Shown: positions 26,071-35,907, counted from the first letter of the stretch. The stretch is DNA of 64,000 nt from Streptomyces sp. KMM 9044 (GCF_024701375.2 NZ_CP113910.1:4898001-4962000); one strand, 5' to 3'. Numbers and translations: made by a program. The notes: generated from the sequence alone by a model not told the origin.

Positions 26071-27453
26071 TCAGCCGCGGCGGATGGTGAGGGTCGTCCA
26101 GGCGCCCACGTGGACGCGGTCGCCGTCCTGGAGCGGGACCGGGACGAACGGCTGAATCGGTTCCTCCCCGCCGTTGACCGTCGTGCCGTTCGTCGAGTTC
26201 TGGTCCACGACCGCCCAACTGCCGTCCGGCTGCTGCACCAGCACCGCGTGCTGGTGCGAGACGCCCGGGTCCTCCGGCGGCGTCGACAGGTCGATGTCGG
26301 GGGTGTCACCGGTGGAGTGGCGCCGACGGCCGATCGTGAGCTGGTTACCGGTGAGGGTGCGCTGCTGCTCGGGCGAGTACGCGGGCAGGTGCAGGCCCGT
26401 GGCCTCGGGGCCGGAGCGGTGCATCATCGCCATGAAGTAGTCGCGGTCCGGACCGATCGTCGCGGTCCAGGTCACCGGACCCCGGGGCTGCTGCGGGAAG
26501 CCGCCGGGACCGGGCGGCGCCTGGGTCGCACCGGGCTGCGGGTAGCCGTAGCCACCGTGCTGTCCCTGCCCGTGCTGTCCCTGCCCGTGCTGTCCCTGCC
26601 CGTGCTGACCGGGGCCGCCCTGGCCGCCACCGGGGCCACCGGACGGCGGGGAGATGACCCAGTCGTCGTCACCGCCGAAGGCGGGACCGCCCTGCGGCGG
26701 CCGACCGGTCTCCTGCGGGAATCCCGGCGGGGCGGGCGGACCGGACCGGTACGCCTGCGGACCGCCGGGGCCGTTCGGACCACTGGGGCCTCCGGGGCCG
26801 TTCGGGCCACCGGGACCCCCATATCCGCCCTGGCCGCCCGGACCGCCCTGTCCACCGTGCGGACCGGGTCCACCGGGACCGTTCGGACCACCGGGTCCAC
26901 CGGGTCCACCGGGACCTCCGTATCCGCCCGGACCGGGCGGCGGCGGTACCGGACGTGAGGGGGCGCCGCCGAAGCCGGGCGGGCCCTGTGGGATCGGCTC
27001 GGCCGGCCGGTTCACCTGGGACGGGCGGGAGCCCTGGTAGTCGTAGGAGTCATCGCCGTTGCCACCGCCGTACGACGGCGGGGGCGGCTGCTGGTACCCG
27101 CCGTGACCACCCGGGCCGCCGGGGCCGGGTCCGCCCGGTCCGGGACCGGCGGGGCGCGGGGCGGCCGGGGTGTACGAGGTCGCCGTGTTCGTCAGGAAGT
27201 TCCACCGGCACTCTTCGCAGAACGGCGCGGCGCCCTCACGCGGCGTGCGGCACTGCGGGCACGGCTCGGCTCTGCCACCGGGGCCGGGACCGCCGGGTGC
27301 CCCGTAGCCGCTCTGGCCGCCGGGAGGAGGGAATCCGTAGCCACCGCCGGGCGGCGGGGGAGGGGGCGGCGGCACGGGCCCCGCCATGCGGTGGCCGCAC
27401 ACCTCGCACCAGTCCTCGGAACCCGACTGGTGTCCGTTCGGGCAGGTCGGCAT
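26071..27453 (-). CDS. FHA-domain protein with two zinc ribbons and Gly/Pro-rich linker
   Basis: A 460-residue phosphothreonine-binding protein. Two N-terminal zinc ribbons: C4/H8 with C16/C19 (CPNGHQSGSEDWCEVCG) and C65/C68 with C79/C82 (CPQCRTPREGAAPFCEEC). A disordered linker of about 250 residues follows with collagen-like GPGGPGG runs and four HGQGQ units. The C-terminal FHA domain (about 370-455) has TIGRRRHS, SHQHAVLV and NSTNGTTVNG, the Arg, Ser, His and Asn of the phosphopeptide site. It is the last gene of the minus-strand signalling cluster, so it is a candidate target or scaffold for the PknG-like kinase. The ATG at 27453 follows a GGAGAGGGGG tract. Confidence 0.88.
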   Translation of the reverse strand: MPTCPNGHQSGSEDWCEVCGHRMAGPVPPPPPPPPGGGYGFPPPGGQSGYGAPGGPGPGGRAEPCPQCRTPREGAAPFCEECRWNFLTNTATSYTPAAPRPAGPGPGGPGPGGPGGHGGYQQPPPPSYGGGNGDDSYDYQGSRPSQVNRPAEPIPQGPPGFGGAPSRPVPPPPGPGGYGGPGGPGGPGGPNGPGGPGPHGGQGGPGGQGGYGGPGGPNGPGGPSGPNGPGGPQAYRSGPPAPPGFPQETGRPPQGGPAFGGDDDWVISPPSGGPGGGQGGPGQHGQGQHGQGQHGQGQHGGYGYPQPGATQAPPGPGGFPQQPRGPVTWTATIGPDRDYFMAMMHRSGPEATGLHLPAYSPEQQRTLTGNQLTIGRRRHSTGDTPDIDLSTPPEDPGVSHQHAVLVQQPDGSWAVVDQNSTNGTTVNGGEEPIQPFVPVPLQDGDRVHVGAWTTLTIRRG

Positions 27454-27534
27454 GTCGGCGCTTCCCCCTCTCCTTGTCCGGTCGCTTCCGACCGAAGTTC
27501 TCCGGCCCACAGGCCAGGCTCGTTCAGTTCAGTT

Positions 27535-28905
27535 TCACTTCTTTACACGAACAGTCTTGGTGGACCGGGTTTCGAGTGTCATCTCGTCGGCCTCCTCGAC
27601 CCTCGCTTTCAGTCGCACAGTACCGGTCGCGGCGTCGACGACGTCCACCACCTTCGCAAGCAGTTTCGCAGTATCGGCGTTGCCGGAGGCACTCGCGAGC
27701 TGAACGGCCCGGCCCAGTTTGGACGTTGCTCCATCGAGATCGCCCGCTTTGCGAAGGTCGAGACCCTGTTGGATGACTTGCGCCAGTTCGGCCTGCCCGG
27801 TGTAGTGGGCGACCTGGGGGTTGATCGACGTCGAGGCGGCCGTGTCCTCCGTCCACACGGCGCGCACGAGACCCTGCGCGCCGAACTTCCGGACACCGTC
27901 CGCGCCGCTGCCGGCCGAGGCGCCGGCGGGTTGCGGGATGACCAGCGAGAGCCGGGCGGCGAGCATCTCCTGCCCCACGTCGGCGGCCGGGACCTCGACG
28001 CAGACGTGGTAGTCACGGGACTCGTCGCCCCAGGAACCCAGCGGGTAGTCGCCCGCGCGGGGGCCGGCCTCGGTACGCCGCCCGGTCATTTCCTCGACCG
28101 TCGGCGCGACCTGTTTGACGAACTTCACCGTCGCGCCCAGCGGGGTCCACAGCCGCAGAACGACGTCCGCGACCTCCTTGCCCATCGCCGTCTCCATCAT
28201 CCGTGTGAAGTCGTCGGCGAGTCCGGCCGGATCGGCGACGATGTCGGCGCTGCCGAGGAGACCGGAAGCGATCGCTGTGACTTCTTTCACTTCCCAGTCG
28301 GTGCCCACGCCACGGGCGTCGCAGGTGAAGCGTCCGGCGCACGCCTGAAGGGTCGCCTCCAGATCCTCGGGCGACTCGTGCTCGTTGCGCCCGTCGGTGA
28401 GCAGGATGCCGTGCCGGATCGCCACGTCCGCCGACGCGAGCAGCCGGTCGGCCAGCTTCAGCCAGGTGCCGATGGCGGTGCCCCCGCCCGCGCTCAGCGT
28501 GCGCAGCGCCCGCTTGGCCTGCTCGCGGGTGGCGGCGTCGGCCGCCGCGAGCAGGCCGGCGCCGGGATAGACCTCCTTCGCCACATGCGTGCCGCCGACC
28601 ACCGCGAAGTGCACGCCGTCGCGCAGGACGTCGACCGCGGCGGCCGTGGCGTCGCGGGCGTTGCGCATCTTGGCCGGCGGATAGTCCATCGAGCCGGAGC
28701 AGTCGACCATGAGCACCACGGCCGCCGACGGCCCCTCCCCGGGTGCGTAGAGGCGAGGGGCCGCCACCGCGCTGCCGATGGTGCCGCCGCCGGTCGCGGT
28801 CACCGTGACGATGGCGTTGACCTCGCGGCCGCCCTCCGGCAGGTACTCGTTCTGGTACACGTCCACCGAGAACCGCGGCACGTTCGACTTCGCGAAATTG
28901 GCCAT
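27535..28905 (-). CDS. VWA-domain protein
   Basis: A 456-residue cytoplasmic protein. After VPRFSVDVYQNEYLPEGGRE comes a von Willebrand A domain: MIDAS motif VLMVDCSGSMDYPPAKM (DxSxS near residue 68), the Thr in LSAGGGTAIGTWL and the Asp in ILLTDGRNEH, so metal binding should be intact. A beta-rich middle part and a C-terminal helical segment resembling TPR (AQVIQQGLDLRKAGDLDGAT, KLGRAVQLASASGNADTAKL) follow. No signal peptide. VWA proteins of this type assemble with PP2C phosphatases and kinases in TerY-P-like triads. The neighbours here fit that pattern. Confidence 0.9.
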   Translation of the reverse strand: MANFAKSNVPRFSVDVYQNEYLPEGGREVNAIVTVTATGGGTIGSAVAAPRLYAPGEGPSAAVVLMVDCSGSMDYPPAKMRNARDATAAAVDVLRDGVHFAVVGGTHVAKEVYPGAGLLAAADAATREQAKRALRTLSAGGGTAIGTWLKLADRLLASADVAIRHGILLTDGRNEHESPEDLEATLQACAGRFTCDARGVGTDWEVKEVTAIASGLLGSADIVADPAGLADDFTRMMETAMGKEVADVVLRLWTPLGATVKFVKQVAPTVEEMTGRRTEAGPRAGDYPLGSWGDESRDYHVCVEVPAADVGQEMLAARLSLVIPQPAGASAGSGADGVRKFGAQGLVRAVWTEDTAASTSINPQVAHYTGQAELAQVIQQGLDLRKAGDLDGATSKLGRAVQLASASGNADTAKLLAKVVDVVDAATGTVRLKARVEEADEMTLETRSTKTVRVKK

Positions 28906-29049
28906 GCCTGTTTCTCTCCCCCTGGAGAACCCCGACGAACGGGGCGACGACAGAAGGCGGACCGGTCCCCTCCGGTTCGCCTGTGCTTGTCCGCAGCTCT
29001 TCTGCGGTTTCCCTGTACTTTCCCCGTCAAGGGCCTGCCGTACGCGGCC

Positions 29050-30555
29050 TCAGGCCGATCCTGCCCCCTGCGGCACGGCCGGGAACGGGACGAGGGCCAC
29101 TGTTACGTTGTCGTGGCCCCCGCCGTCGAGAGCGTGACCGACCAGGACCCGCGCGCCGTGCAGCGGGCGGACGGCCGCGTCGGCGGGGACGGTCCTGGCC
29201 ATCTCCTCTGCCGACTCCGCGTAGTTCCACAGCCCGTCCGTGCAGACCACGACCACTCCGGGCCGGTCCGGTTTGAACGACGCGGTGTGCGGGTCGAGTT
29301 CGTACGCGTCGGCGCCGAGCCAGCCCGTGATCGCGTGGGCGCGCTGGTCGGCGTACGCCTCGGCCTCGCCCATCAGGCCCGCGGCGACCATCTGCGCGGC
29401 CCACGAGTCGTCCTCGGTGAGCCGGGCCGGGGGCGCGGAGCGGTCCACCGGGACCCAGTAGACACGGCTGTCGCCGACCCAGCCGACGACCAGCAGACCG
29501 TCCGTCACCACGGCGCCGACGAAGGTGCAGGCCGGGGAGTTCTGGTGCGGGGCACGCTCCCGTTCCGTCTCGGGCTCGTCGGCCAGCGCGTTGACCGCCT
29601 CCGACGCGGCGATGATCGCCTCGTGCATCGCCTGCTGCGGGTGCGTGCCGCGCGGCAGGGCCGCGAGCAGCGACTCGCTCGACGCCCGGGACGCGGCCAG
29701 CGAGGCATCGTCGGGCCGGGTCGCGGAGGAGACGCCGTCGCAGACGATCGCGACGCAGGCGGGGGAGCCGTCGGGCAGTGTGGTGGTGCCGATGCCGAAG
29801 GCGTCTTCGTTGCGGTGGTGGCGCAGGCCGCGGTCGCTGACCGCAGCCAGCGGGCCGCATTCCTGTTCCATGTGGTCCCGTTCGCGTGGCTGGGCGTGGC
29901 CACAGTTCTCGCAGTAGCCGTCGTCGTCCACCCTGCCCGCACGACAGGCCACGCACACGGTGCCCCCCGGAGCCGCCGAACTCTCTTCGGCACCCTGTTC
30001 GGAGGCCACGCGCGGGTCCGGGGCCTGGAGCGGGTACTCCTCGGGCTGCCCGGCCGTCGGCTCGGCGACCGGCTGGGCCGGGCGGTCGAAGCGCACACCG
30101 GAGGGGCGGGGAGCCCCGGCGGGGGGTGCCGGGGGTGCGGGCGGGGGCGGAGGAGCGGGGGCGGAGTGCTGGGGGTGGGGGTGAGGACGGGGACCGCCGG
30201 TCAGCGGCAGGCCGCTCGAGCCGGTGCCCGCCAGGTCCGCGGGCCGGTGCGTCGGAGCGGACACGCCGGAACCGTCCGGGCCGGCGGTGGGCCAGCCCGG
30301 CCCGTCCGGCGCCGGACGGGCCACCGGAGGCGCGGCCGGAGGCCGGGGCACCCCGCGCTCCGCCGGACTCGGCGACGGCACCGAGCCGCTCCCGCCGCTC
30401 CCGGCGTTCATGGTGATCGTCGGGTGATCCGTCGGCGGTGCCGGGACGGCTGACAGGTCGTATCCGCACGCACCGCAGAAACGGTCACCCGACTCGAGGG
30501 GTTCCTCGCAGCTCGGGCACTTCGACAGGGCGGCCTGCTGGGGCATCTGCGACAT
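29050..30555 (-). CDS. PP2C-family Ser/Thr phosphatase with two zinc ribbons
   Basis: A 501-residue protein. First zinc ribbon at C13/C16/C27/C30 (CPSCEEPLESGDRFCGACG), a Pro-rich linker of about 150 residues, second ribbon near 200-217 (CVACRAGRVDDDGYCENCG), then the PP2C domain (about 228-500). Metal-binding and catalytic motifs: SDRGLRHHRNEDAFGIG, VAIVCDGVSSATRPD, VGWVGDSRVYWVP, VVVVCTDGLWNYAES and GGGHDNVTVALVPF. It dephosphorylates Ser/Thr and is the natural counterpart of the kinase whose stop codon lies 3 bp upstream of this start region (TTG-ATG; ATG at 30555 chosen). Confidence 0.92.
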   Translation of the reverse strand: MSQMPQQAALSKCPSCEEPLESGDRFCGACGYDLSAVPAPPTDHPTITMNAGSGGSGSVPSPSPAERGVPRPPAAPPVARPAPDGPGWPTAGPDGSGVSAPTHRPADLAGTGSSGLPLTGGPRPHPHPQHSAPAPPPPPAPPAPPAGAPRPSGVRFDRPAQPVAEPTAGQPEEYPLQAPDPRVASEQGAEESSAAPGGTVCVACRAGRVDDDGYCENCGHAQPRERDHMEQECGPLAAVSDRGLRHHRNEDAFGIGTTTLPDGSPACVAIVCDGVSSATRPDDASLAASRASSESLLAALPRGTHPQQAMHEAIIAASEAVNALADEPETERERAPHQNSPACTFVGAVVTDGLLVVGWVGDSRVYWVPVDRSAPPARLTEDDSWAAQMVAAGLMGEAEAYADQRAHAITGWLGADAYELDPHTASFKPDRPGVVVVCTDGLWNYAESAEEMARTVPADAAVRPLHGARVLVGHALDGGGHDNVTVALVPFPAVPQGAGSA

Positions 30556-30558
30556 CAA

Positions 30559-33417
30559 CTACACCCACGTCCGGGGGCGGTAACGGTTGGCACGTTCCAC
30601 CAGGTCGATCCTTTCCTCACCGCTCCGCGCCAGCCGGGCCAGCGTGCGGTACGAGCGCTCGAGTCCGAAGCGCAGGTCCCGCTCGTCCAGTCCGTTGCCG
30701 AGCAGTGTCCGTCCCCCGGCGGCGGCCCGCTGCCCCCGTCCCGGCTGAGCCGGAAGCGGAAGCGGAACGGAACCCTGGCCCCCGGAGAGTACCCAGTCGA
30801 GCGCGCGGCCGAGGACCTCGACCGCCAACTGCTCCCGGCGCGCCGGGTCCAGACCGTACGAGTCCAGGGCCTCGACCTGGTCCGCCGCGGCACTCAGGTC
30901 GTCAAGGAACGGTACGTCACCCGTGGTCGTGGCCGGCCCCCGCAGCCGGGCGCGTACGGCTGCCACCCGCGCGGCCGTGTAGTGGATCGAGGACTCCGGC
31001 ACCGACTCCAGCGTCCGTACGGCGCCCCGCCGGTCGCCTGTGGCGAGGCGTACCCGGGCCAGGCCGAACGCCGCGCTCACATGGCTCGGGTCGGTGGACC
31101 ACACCAGGCGGTAGTACTCGGCCGCGTTGTCGAGCTGGCCCAGCACCTCGGCGCACAGGCCGAGCGCCAGCTTCGGCGCGATCTCGCCGGGGAAGGCGTC
31201 GTAGATCGCGTCGAAGGCGAGCGCGGCGCCCTCGTGGTCGCCGGTGACCAGGGCGGCGACCCCGCGGTACCAGACCACCCGCCAGTCGTCGGGGTCCTGC
31301 TCCTCCAGGGTCCGCAGCGCGGCCAGCGCGTGGTCCGGCTCGCCGGTCTCCAGCCAGGCGCGGACCTGCCGCAGCCGGGTCTCGGCAGACGGCGCGGGCG
31401 CCGCGGCCAGGGCGTTGACCAGCTCCGCGGGCGCGGAGGCCGGCAGGCCCGCGAGGAAACCGGCGTTGGGGTCGGCCGGGTCGACGTGCGGGACGGGCAG
31501 CGCGAGCGCCGCCGCGGCGGTGTCGACGGGTCTGACGAGACCTCCCGGGGCGGTGCCCGAAGAAGCACCCGGGGACACGGAGGCGCCCGGCTGTCCGCCC
31601 GCCGCGCCCCCGCCCGGCCCTCCGGGAAACCGCTCGGGTCGCGCGCCCCGCGTCAGCCGCTTCGGCCGGACGCGTCCCGGCCCTCCTCGGGGTACCGCCC
31701 GCGCCCCCAGCCGGGACACGTCGCCGTACGGCCGGGGGAACAGCTCGGTGTCCGTCGCCCGCAGTTCCGGGCCGAACAGGGTCGACAGGGCAGGACGGGC
31801 GTGGCCCGACTCAACCGAGACGACCTCGCGCAGGACGCCGGTGAGCTGCTCGGCCATCTCCCGCGCGGAGGCGAACCGGCGGGCCGGGTCGGGGTCGGTG
31901 GCGCGCACCAGCAGCCGGTAGAACGACTCGTACCTGCGGAAGACGTCGATGTGGTCCGGGTCGGGCAGAGAGTCCGCGTAGACGGTCGTGTAGCCCTGGA
32001 AGTCGAACGTGAGGACGGCGAGCGTACGGGCGACCGTGTACAGGTCGGAGGCGACCGAGGGGCCGGCCCCGGCGACCTCCGGGGCCTGGTAGCCGACCGT
32101 GCCGTAGATGGCCGACCGGTCGTCGTCCACCCGGCGCACCGCGCCCATGTCGATCAGCTTGAGCTCGTCCTCGGTCTGGATCGCGTTGTCGGCCTTGAAG
32201 TCGCAGTACAGCAGGTTGCGGGAGTGCAGATGACCCAGCGCCTCGAGCGCCTCGATGCCGTACGCGCACGCCTGCTCCACCGGCAGCGGGTCCCGCCTGC
32301 CGTCCGGTGTGCGGCGGCCGTTGGCGATGTCCTTGAGGGCCTTGCCGCCGACGTACTCCATGACGATGTAGCCGTCCAGCGAACCGGTGCGCTGGTCGAG
32401 ATGCTCCACGAAGTTGTAGATCCGCACGATGTTGGCGTGCTCGATCTCCGCGAGGAAGCGCCGCTCGGAGATCGCCGCCTCCATCGCGTCCTGGTCGCCC
32501 GTGTCCAGCAGGCCCTTGAGGACCACCCAGCGTTCCGAGACCGCCCGGTCCACGGCGAGGTAGATCCAGCCCAGGCCGCCGTGCGCCAGGCAGCCGACCA
32601 CCTCGTACTGGCCGTGCACCACGTCACCGGCCCGCAGCTTCGGGACGAACGAGTACGGGTGGCCGCACTTGGTGCAGAACCCCTCGGTGCGGCCCGGCCG
32701 GCCGGCCCGTGCACGGCCCACCCGGGCCCCGCAGTCCGAACGCGAGCAGAAGCGCTTGCGCTCCGGCACCTCGGGGGTGTCCAGGACCATCGCGCGCGGG
32801 TCGGGCCGCGGGATCGGCGGGACCTGGACCAGCCCCGCGCCCAGCCGGCCCCGGCCGGAGGAACCGCCGGCGGACCCGGAGCCGCGCACCGACACCGAGC
32901 GCTCGGCCCTCCCGCCCGCAACCGAGCGGGAGAGCCGCCCGGGCACCGAACGCCGTGACTTCGCCGACTGCGACGTCCTGTCCGACGACGTACGCGAACT
33001 GCGGCCGCCGGAACGGGAACGGCCGGCCGAGCCGTGTGAACCGCGCGACTCCCGGCCGCCCGCGGTGACGCCGGTCGGGACCGAGCCGACCGTGCCGACC
33101 GTGCCTTCCCCAAGCTCTCGGCTGCGCTCGAGCAGGGGGGACCCCAGTGAAGACACGACCGGGGCGAGCCCGCAGGTGTCGCAGTACAGCTCGCCGCCGC
33201 CGACGTCCTCGTAGGCGCCCTCGCAGCCGGGACGCTGACAGGCACGGGGCGCCGCAGCGGCGGCCTGCGACGACCGCGCCTGCTGCTCCCCGGTCCCGTT
33301 CCGTCCGCCGGTCCCGCTCCGCTCCCCCGAACCACCGTCGGGCCCCTGGGACCGGCCCTGACGGTGTGTCCGGTTCTCCGCCCGGCTCATGCGCCCGCCC
33401 TCCCCCTCGTCGCTCAT
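30559..33417 (-). CDS. pknG: PknG-like Ser/Thr kinase with zinc ribbons and TPR
   Basis: A 952-residue soluble kinase. Zinc site 1 at C60/C65/C79/C82 (CQRPGCEG..LYCDTCG), a Ser/Arg-rich linker, zinc site 2 near 222-248 (FCSRSDCG..GFCTKCG) corresponding to the PknG rubredoxin-like module, and a kinase domain from about 265: YEVVGCLAHGGLGWIYLAVD, WVVLKGLL (ATP Lys), VMEYVGG hinge, LLYCDFKADNAI catalytic loop, LIDMGAVRRVDD in place of DFG, and YGTVGYQAPEVAG. A C-terminal TPR region (720-930) follows, as in mycobacterial PknG. In mycobacteria PknG phosphorylates GarA to control 2-oxoglutarate flux in response to GlnX/GlnH. The start at 33417 overlaps the previous stop as ATGA. Confidence 0.92.
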   Translation of the reverse strand: MSDEGEGGRMSRAENRTHRQGRSQGPDGGSGERSGTGGRNGTGEQQARSSQAAAAAPRACQRPGCEGAYEDVGGGELYCDTCGLAPVVSSLGSPLLERSRELGEGTVGTVGSVPTGVTAGGRESRGSHGSAGRSRSGGRSSRTSSDRTSQSAKSRRSVPGRLSRSVAGGRAERSVSVRGSGSAGGSSGRGRLGAGLVQVPPIPRPDPRAMVLDTPEVPERKRFCSRSDCGARVGRARAGRPGRTEGFCTKCGHPYSFVPKLRAGDVVHGQYEVVGCLAHGGLGWIYLAVDRAVSERWVVLKGLLDTGDQDAMEAAISERRFLAEIEHANIVRIYNFVEHLDQRTGSLDGYIVMEYVGGKALKDIANGRRTPDGRRDPLPVEQACAYGIEALEALGHLHSRNLLYCDFKADNAIQTEDELKLIDMGAVRRVDDDRSAIYGTVGYQAPEVAGAGPSVASDLYTVARTLAVLTFDFQGYTTVYADSLPDPDHIDVFRRYESFYRLLVRATDPDPARRFASAREMAEQLTGVLREVVSVESGHARPALSTLFGPELRATDTELFPRPYGDVSRLGARAVPRGGPGRVRPKRLTRGARPERFPGGPGGGAAGGQPGASVSPGASSGTAPGGLVRPVDTAAAALALPVPHVDPADPNAGFLAGLPASAPAELVNALAAAPAPSAETRLRQVRAWLETGEPDHALAALRTLEEQDPDDWRVVWYRGVAALVTGDHEGAALAFDAIYDAFPGEIAPKLALGLCAEVLGQLDNAAEYYRLVWSTDPSHVSAAFGLARVRLATGDRRGAVRTLESVPESSIHYTAARVAAVRARLRGPATTTGDVPFLDDLSAAADQVEALDSYGLDPARREQLAVEVLGRALDWVLSGGQGSVPLPLPAQPGRGQRAAAGGRTLLGNGLDERDLRFGLERSYRTLARLARSGEERIDLVERANRYRPRTWV

Positions 33418-34760
33418 GCGCCGGATCCCCCACGCTCCTCGGACGCGCCCCGGCCCGGCGGGCCGGGCACCCGGGGCTGCGTCGTGCCGAGGAGTTCGAC
33501 GGCGGCGTGCTGGTAGCGCAGCACCGCCTCCGCGGCGGCCCGCAGGTCGCAGGGCGCGCTCCACAGCATGCGGCGCGCCTTCTCGTACCGCTCGGCCAGC
33601 ACGGTGTCCTCCGCGCGGCCGTGCCGGGCCACCTTCGCCTTGTACGCGTCGAGCCGGCCGCGCAGCTCGGCGCGGATCGCCAGCGGCGCGGTGACCGCGG
33701 TCAACGACTCACGGGCGCGCACCAGTTCGTCCTCCGCCTTCTGCTCCAGGGAATCCAGGAGCGGGGACAGCCGGTGCCACTGGGCGTGCCTGCGGTACCC
33801 GGCGGCCGTCGCCAGCTGCTCCTGCAGCACGGTCGGCGGGCCGCTGACGACCGGCACCTCCGTCGCCGCGATCTTCGCGAGCACCTCGACGCGCGCCGTA
33901 CGTGCCTCGGCGAGCGTGCGGTCGGCGCGCGAGAGGACGTCCCGCAGCCGCACGATCCGCTTCTCGGAGTCCTGGCGGACCGCGAGCACCGCGTCGATCT
34001 CGCGGCGCACCTCCTCCAGGGCGCGCGCCTCACGGTCGTACACCGTCGTGTCCGGCCGGCCGCCGCCCGGCGCCGAACTGCCCTCCAGGGGCTTCCAGAA
34101 GGCCAGCGGGTCACAGATCACCTGCTCGCGCAGCCGGGTCAGGGTGCGGGTGATCCGCTCCAGGTCGTCGCCCGCCGGGTGCTCTCCGGGGCGGACGCCG
34201 ACGGGATGGGCGAGCCTGCGGGTGCGCTGGAGCTCGGCGGCCAGTAAGTCGATCCGCGCGGGCAGCGCCGACCACACCGCGTCCGCGGCAACGATCATGT
34301 CCAGCGAGGACGCGTACAGCTCGTTCATCAGCTCGACCAGCGTGGCCAGCGCGTAGCGCTCGCCGAGGCGGCCCGCGCGTCCGTGGAGCGCCGGCGCGTT
34401 CGCGGGGACGGTGGCCGGGCCCGGGAGCATGACGCACTCGCCGCGCAGCAGTTCCGTCAGCTCCACGAGGTCGTCGTGGCTGGACCAGCGGCGCCGGGCG
34501 CGGATCTCGCGGGCGGTGCGCAACGCGCCCGAGTACGCGTCGAAGTACGTCCACAGCAGCGTGATCGACGCCTCGGTGGCCTGCCAGCGCTCCTCGGTAC
34601 GGCCGGTGAGGCGGGCGCCCTCCAGGAGTCTGCGGCCCGCGTGGTCCTGCAGGGCGAGGAGCGAGGTCTCGACCGCCTCGTGCTCCGCGCCGAGCCGCGC
34701 GAGCGCACGGTCCACCTCGTCCCGGTCCATTACCGGCCCGGTGGGATCCGTGTCGCCCAT
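33414..34760 (-). CDS. Helical protein of the PknG cluster, unknown function
   Basis: A 448-residue, mostly alpha-helical cytoplasmic protein. Long heptad-like stretches include LARLGAEHEAVETSLLALQD, LTRLREQVICDPLAF, ALEEVRREIDAVLAVRQDSE, RIVRLRDVLSRADRTLAEA and LLDSLEQKAEDELVRARESL. No known domain, signal or membrane segment. It is translationally coupled to the kinase (ATGA overlap) and sits between the GlnH-like sensor and the kinase, a slot absent from the mycobacterial operon. A linker or adaptor between membrane sensor and kinase is a reasonable inference. GAGAGG lies 7 bp before the ATG. Confidence 0.75.
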   Translation of the reverse strand: MGDTDPTGPVMDRDEVDRALARLGAEHEAVETSLLALQDHAGRRLLEGARLTGRTEERWQATEASITLLWTYFDAYSGALRTAREIRARRRWSSHDDLVELTELLRGECVMLPGPATVPANAPALHGRAGRLGERYALATLVELMNELYASSLDMIVAADAVWSALPARIDLLAAELQRTRRLAHPVGVRPGEHPAGDDLERITRTLTRLREQVICDPLAFWKPLEGSSAPGGGRPDTTVYDREARALEEVRREIDAVLAVRQDSEKRIVRLRDVLSRADRTLAEARTARVEVLAKIAATEVPVVSGPPTVLQEQLATAAGYRRHAQWHRLSPLLDSLEQKAEDELVRARESLTAVTAPLAIRAELRGRLDAYKAKVARHGRAEDTVLAERYEKARRMLWSAPCDLRAAAEAVLRYQHAAVELLGTTQPRVPGPPGRGASEERGGSGA

Positions 34761-34851
34761 CGATCACCTCTCGCTGCGGGACGGTCGTTGACGTTCGTGA
34801 GGAGCTCTGCGTTCTGCGGGGCCCGTGGGCCGAAAAGCGACGGTCGGTCGG

Positions 34852-35907
34852 TCAGCTCGCGCGCAGGTACTGCGGTGCCGGTGGTTCGGAACTCCCCGGA
34901 TCCTTGCCCAGAGTCTGGGAGAGCCAACGCTCGTACGAGGTCCGCCATCCGTCCGTGGTGTCCTCGCGGAAGTCCACCAGGATCCGGTTGACCCGGCGGA
35001 CCAGGTCGTCCGCGTCGGCCTTCATCGCCACGCCGTAGTACTCGGTCGTGAAGGAGCCGCCCTTGAGCTCGACCGTCGGGTCCTGCGCGGCCTGGCTCGC
35101 GGCGAGCGCGGCGTCGGTGACGACCGCGTCGACCCTGCCGAGCTGCAGCCGTACCAGGCAGTCGAGCTGGTTGGGGACGGTGGTGCGGATGTCGACGGAC
35201 TGCGGGAGGGCGCCTCTGGCCTTGTCCTCCTCCAGCGTCGTGAACGCGGTGGAGCCCGCCGCCGTGCAGACCTTCCGGTCCGCGAGCGTGGGGCCGTACC
35301 CCTCGACCGGGGACTCCTTCTGGGCCAGCACCTGCTGTCCGGTCCTGAAGTACGGGGCGGAGAACGCCACGTCCTTCAGGCGGTCGCAGGCGATCGTCAT
35401 GGTGCGGACCACCATGTCGACCCGGCCGCTCTCGATCGCCGGGATGCGCTGGTCGGTGGGGATCGCCTTGAACTGGACCGCGTTCCGGTCGCCGAGTATG
35501 TCCTCGGCGATGCGGTGCGCCAGGTCGATGTCGAAGCCCTCGAGTCCGGAGCTCCCCCGGCTGTTGGGGTCGCGGTAGCCCCAGCGGTAGCTGTTCTGGT
35601 CCACGCCGACCATCAGCTTGCGCTTCTCGCCCTCGCGGGCCCTGATCCCGTCGATCGTCGGGCCGTCGTCCCCGGAGGGGGTCAGGGTCTGCTTCTCCGG
35701 ATCGTCGCACTCCTCGGCCGCCTTCGCACCCGCGGCGTCCGTCACGGCCCGGCCGGCGCTCCCCGGCTCCTTGCCGCCGGCCTTGGAAGAGGATCCGGTC
35801 CTGGTCAGTACCAGCGCGAAGACCAGCACGAGCGCGCAGAGGGTGGCCATCGCGCCCACCCCGCCCCAGCCCCGCAGCCCGGTCCGCAGACGTCGTACGT
35901 TCCTCAT
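34852..35907 (-). CDS. glnH: GlnH-like amino-acid-binding protein
   Basis: A 351-residue periplasmic-binding-protein family 3 member. The N-terminus has a hydrophobic export or anchor helix (GVGAMATLCALVLVFALVLT) without a clear lipobox Cys. The ligand domain shows LMVGVDQNSYRWGYRDPNSR, LEGFDIDLAHRIAEDIL, VQFKAIPTDQRIPAIESGRV, DMVVRTMTIACDRLKDVAFS and VVTDAALAASQAAQDP. In mycobacteria GlnH binds Asp/Glu/Gln and signals through GlnX to PknG. No ABC permease or ATPase gene is present, which supports sensing over transport. A strong GGAAGGGGG precedes the ATG. It starts 18 bp after the glnX-like gene ends. Confidence 0.87.
   Translation of the reverse strand: MRNVRRLRTGLRGWGGVGAMATLCALVLVFALVLTRTGSSSKAGGKEPGSAGRAVTDAAGAKAAEECDDPEKQTLTPSGDDGPTIDGIRAREGEKRKLMVGVDQNSYRWGYRDPNSRGSSGLEGFDIDLAHRIAEDILGDRNAVQFKAIPTDQRIPAIESGRVDMVVRTMTIACDRLKDVAFSAPYFRTGQQVLAQKESPVEGYGPTLADRKVCTAAGSTAFTTLEEDKARGALPQSVDIRTTVPNQLDCLVRLQLGRVDAVVTDAALAASQAAQDPTVELKGGSFTTEYYGVAMKADADDLVRRVNRILVDFREDTTDGWRTSYERWLSQTLGKDPGSSEPPAPQYLRAS

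Noticed and set aside
27103..30453. 1116-codon open frame on the plus strand
   Set aside because: Antisense to the FHA, VWA and PP2C genes, which have clear catalytic motifs; the plus frame has none.
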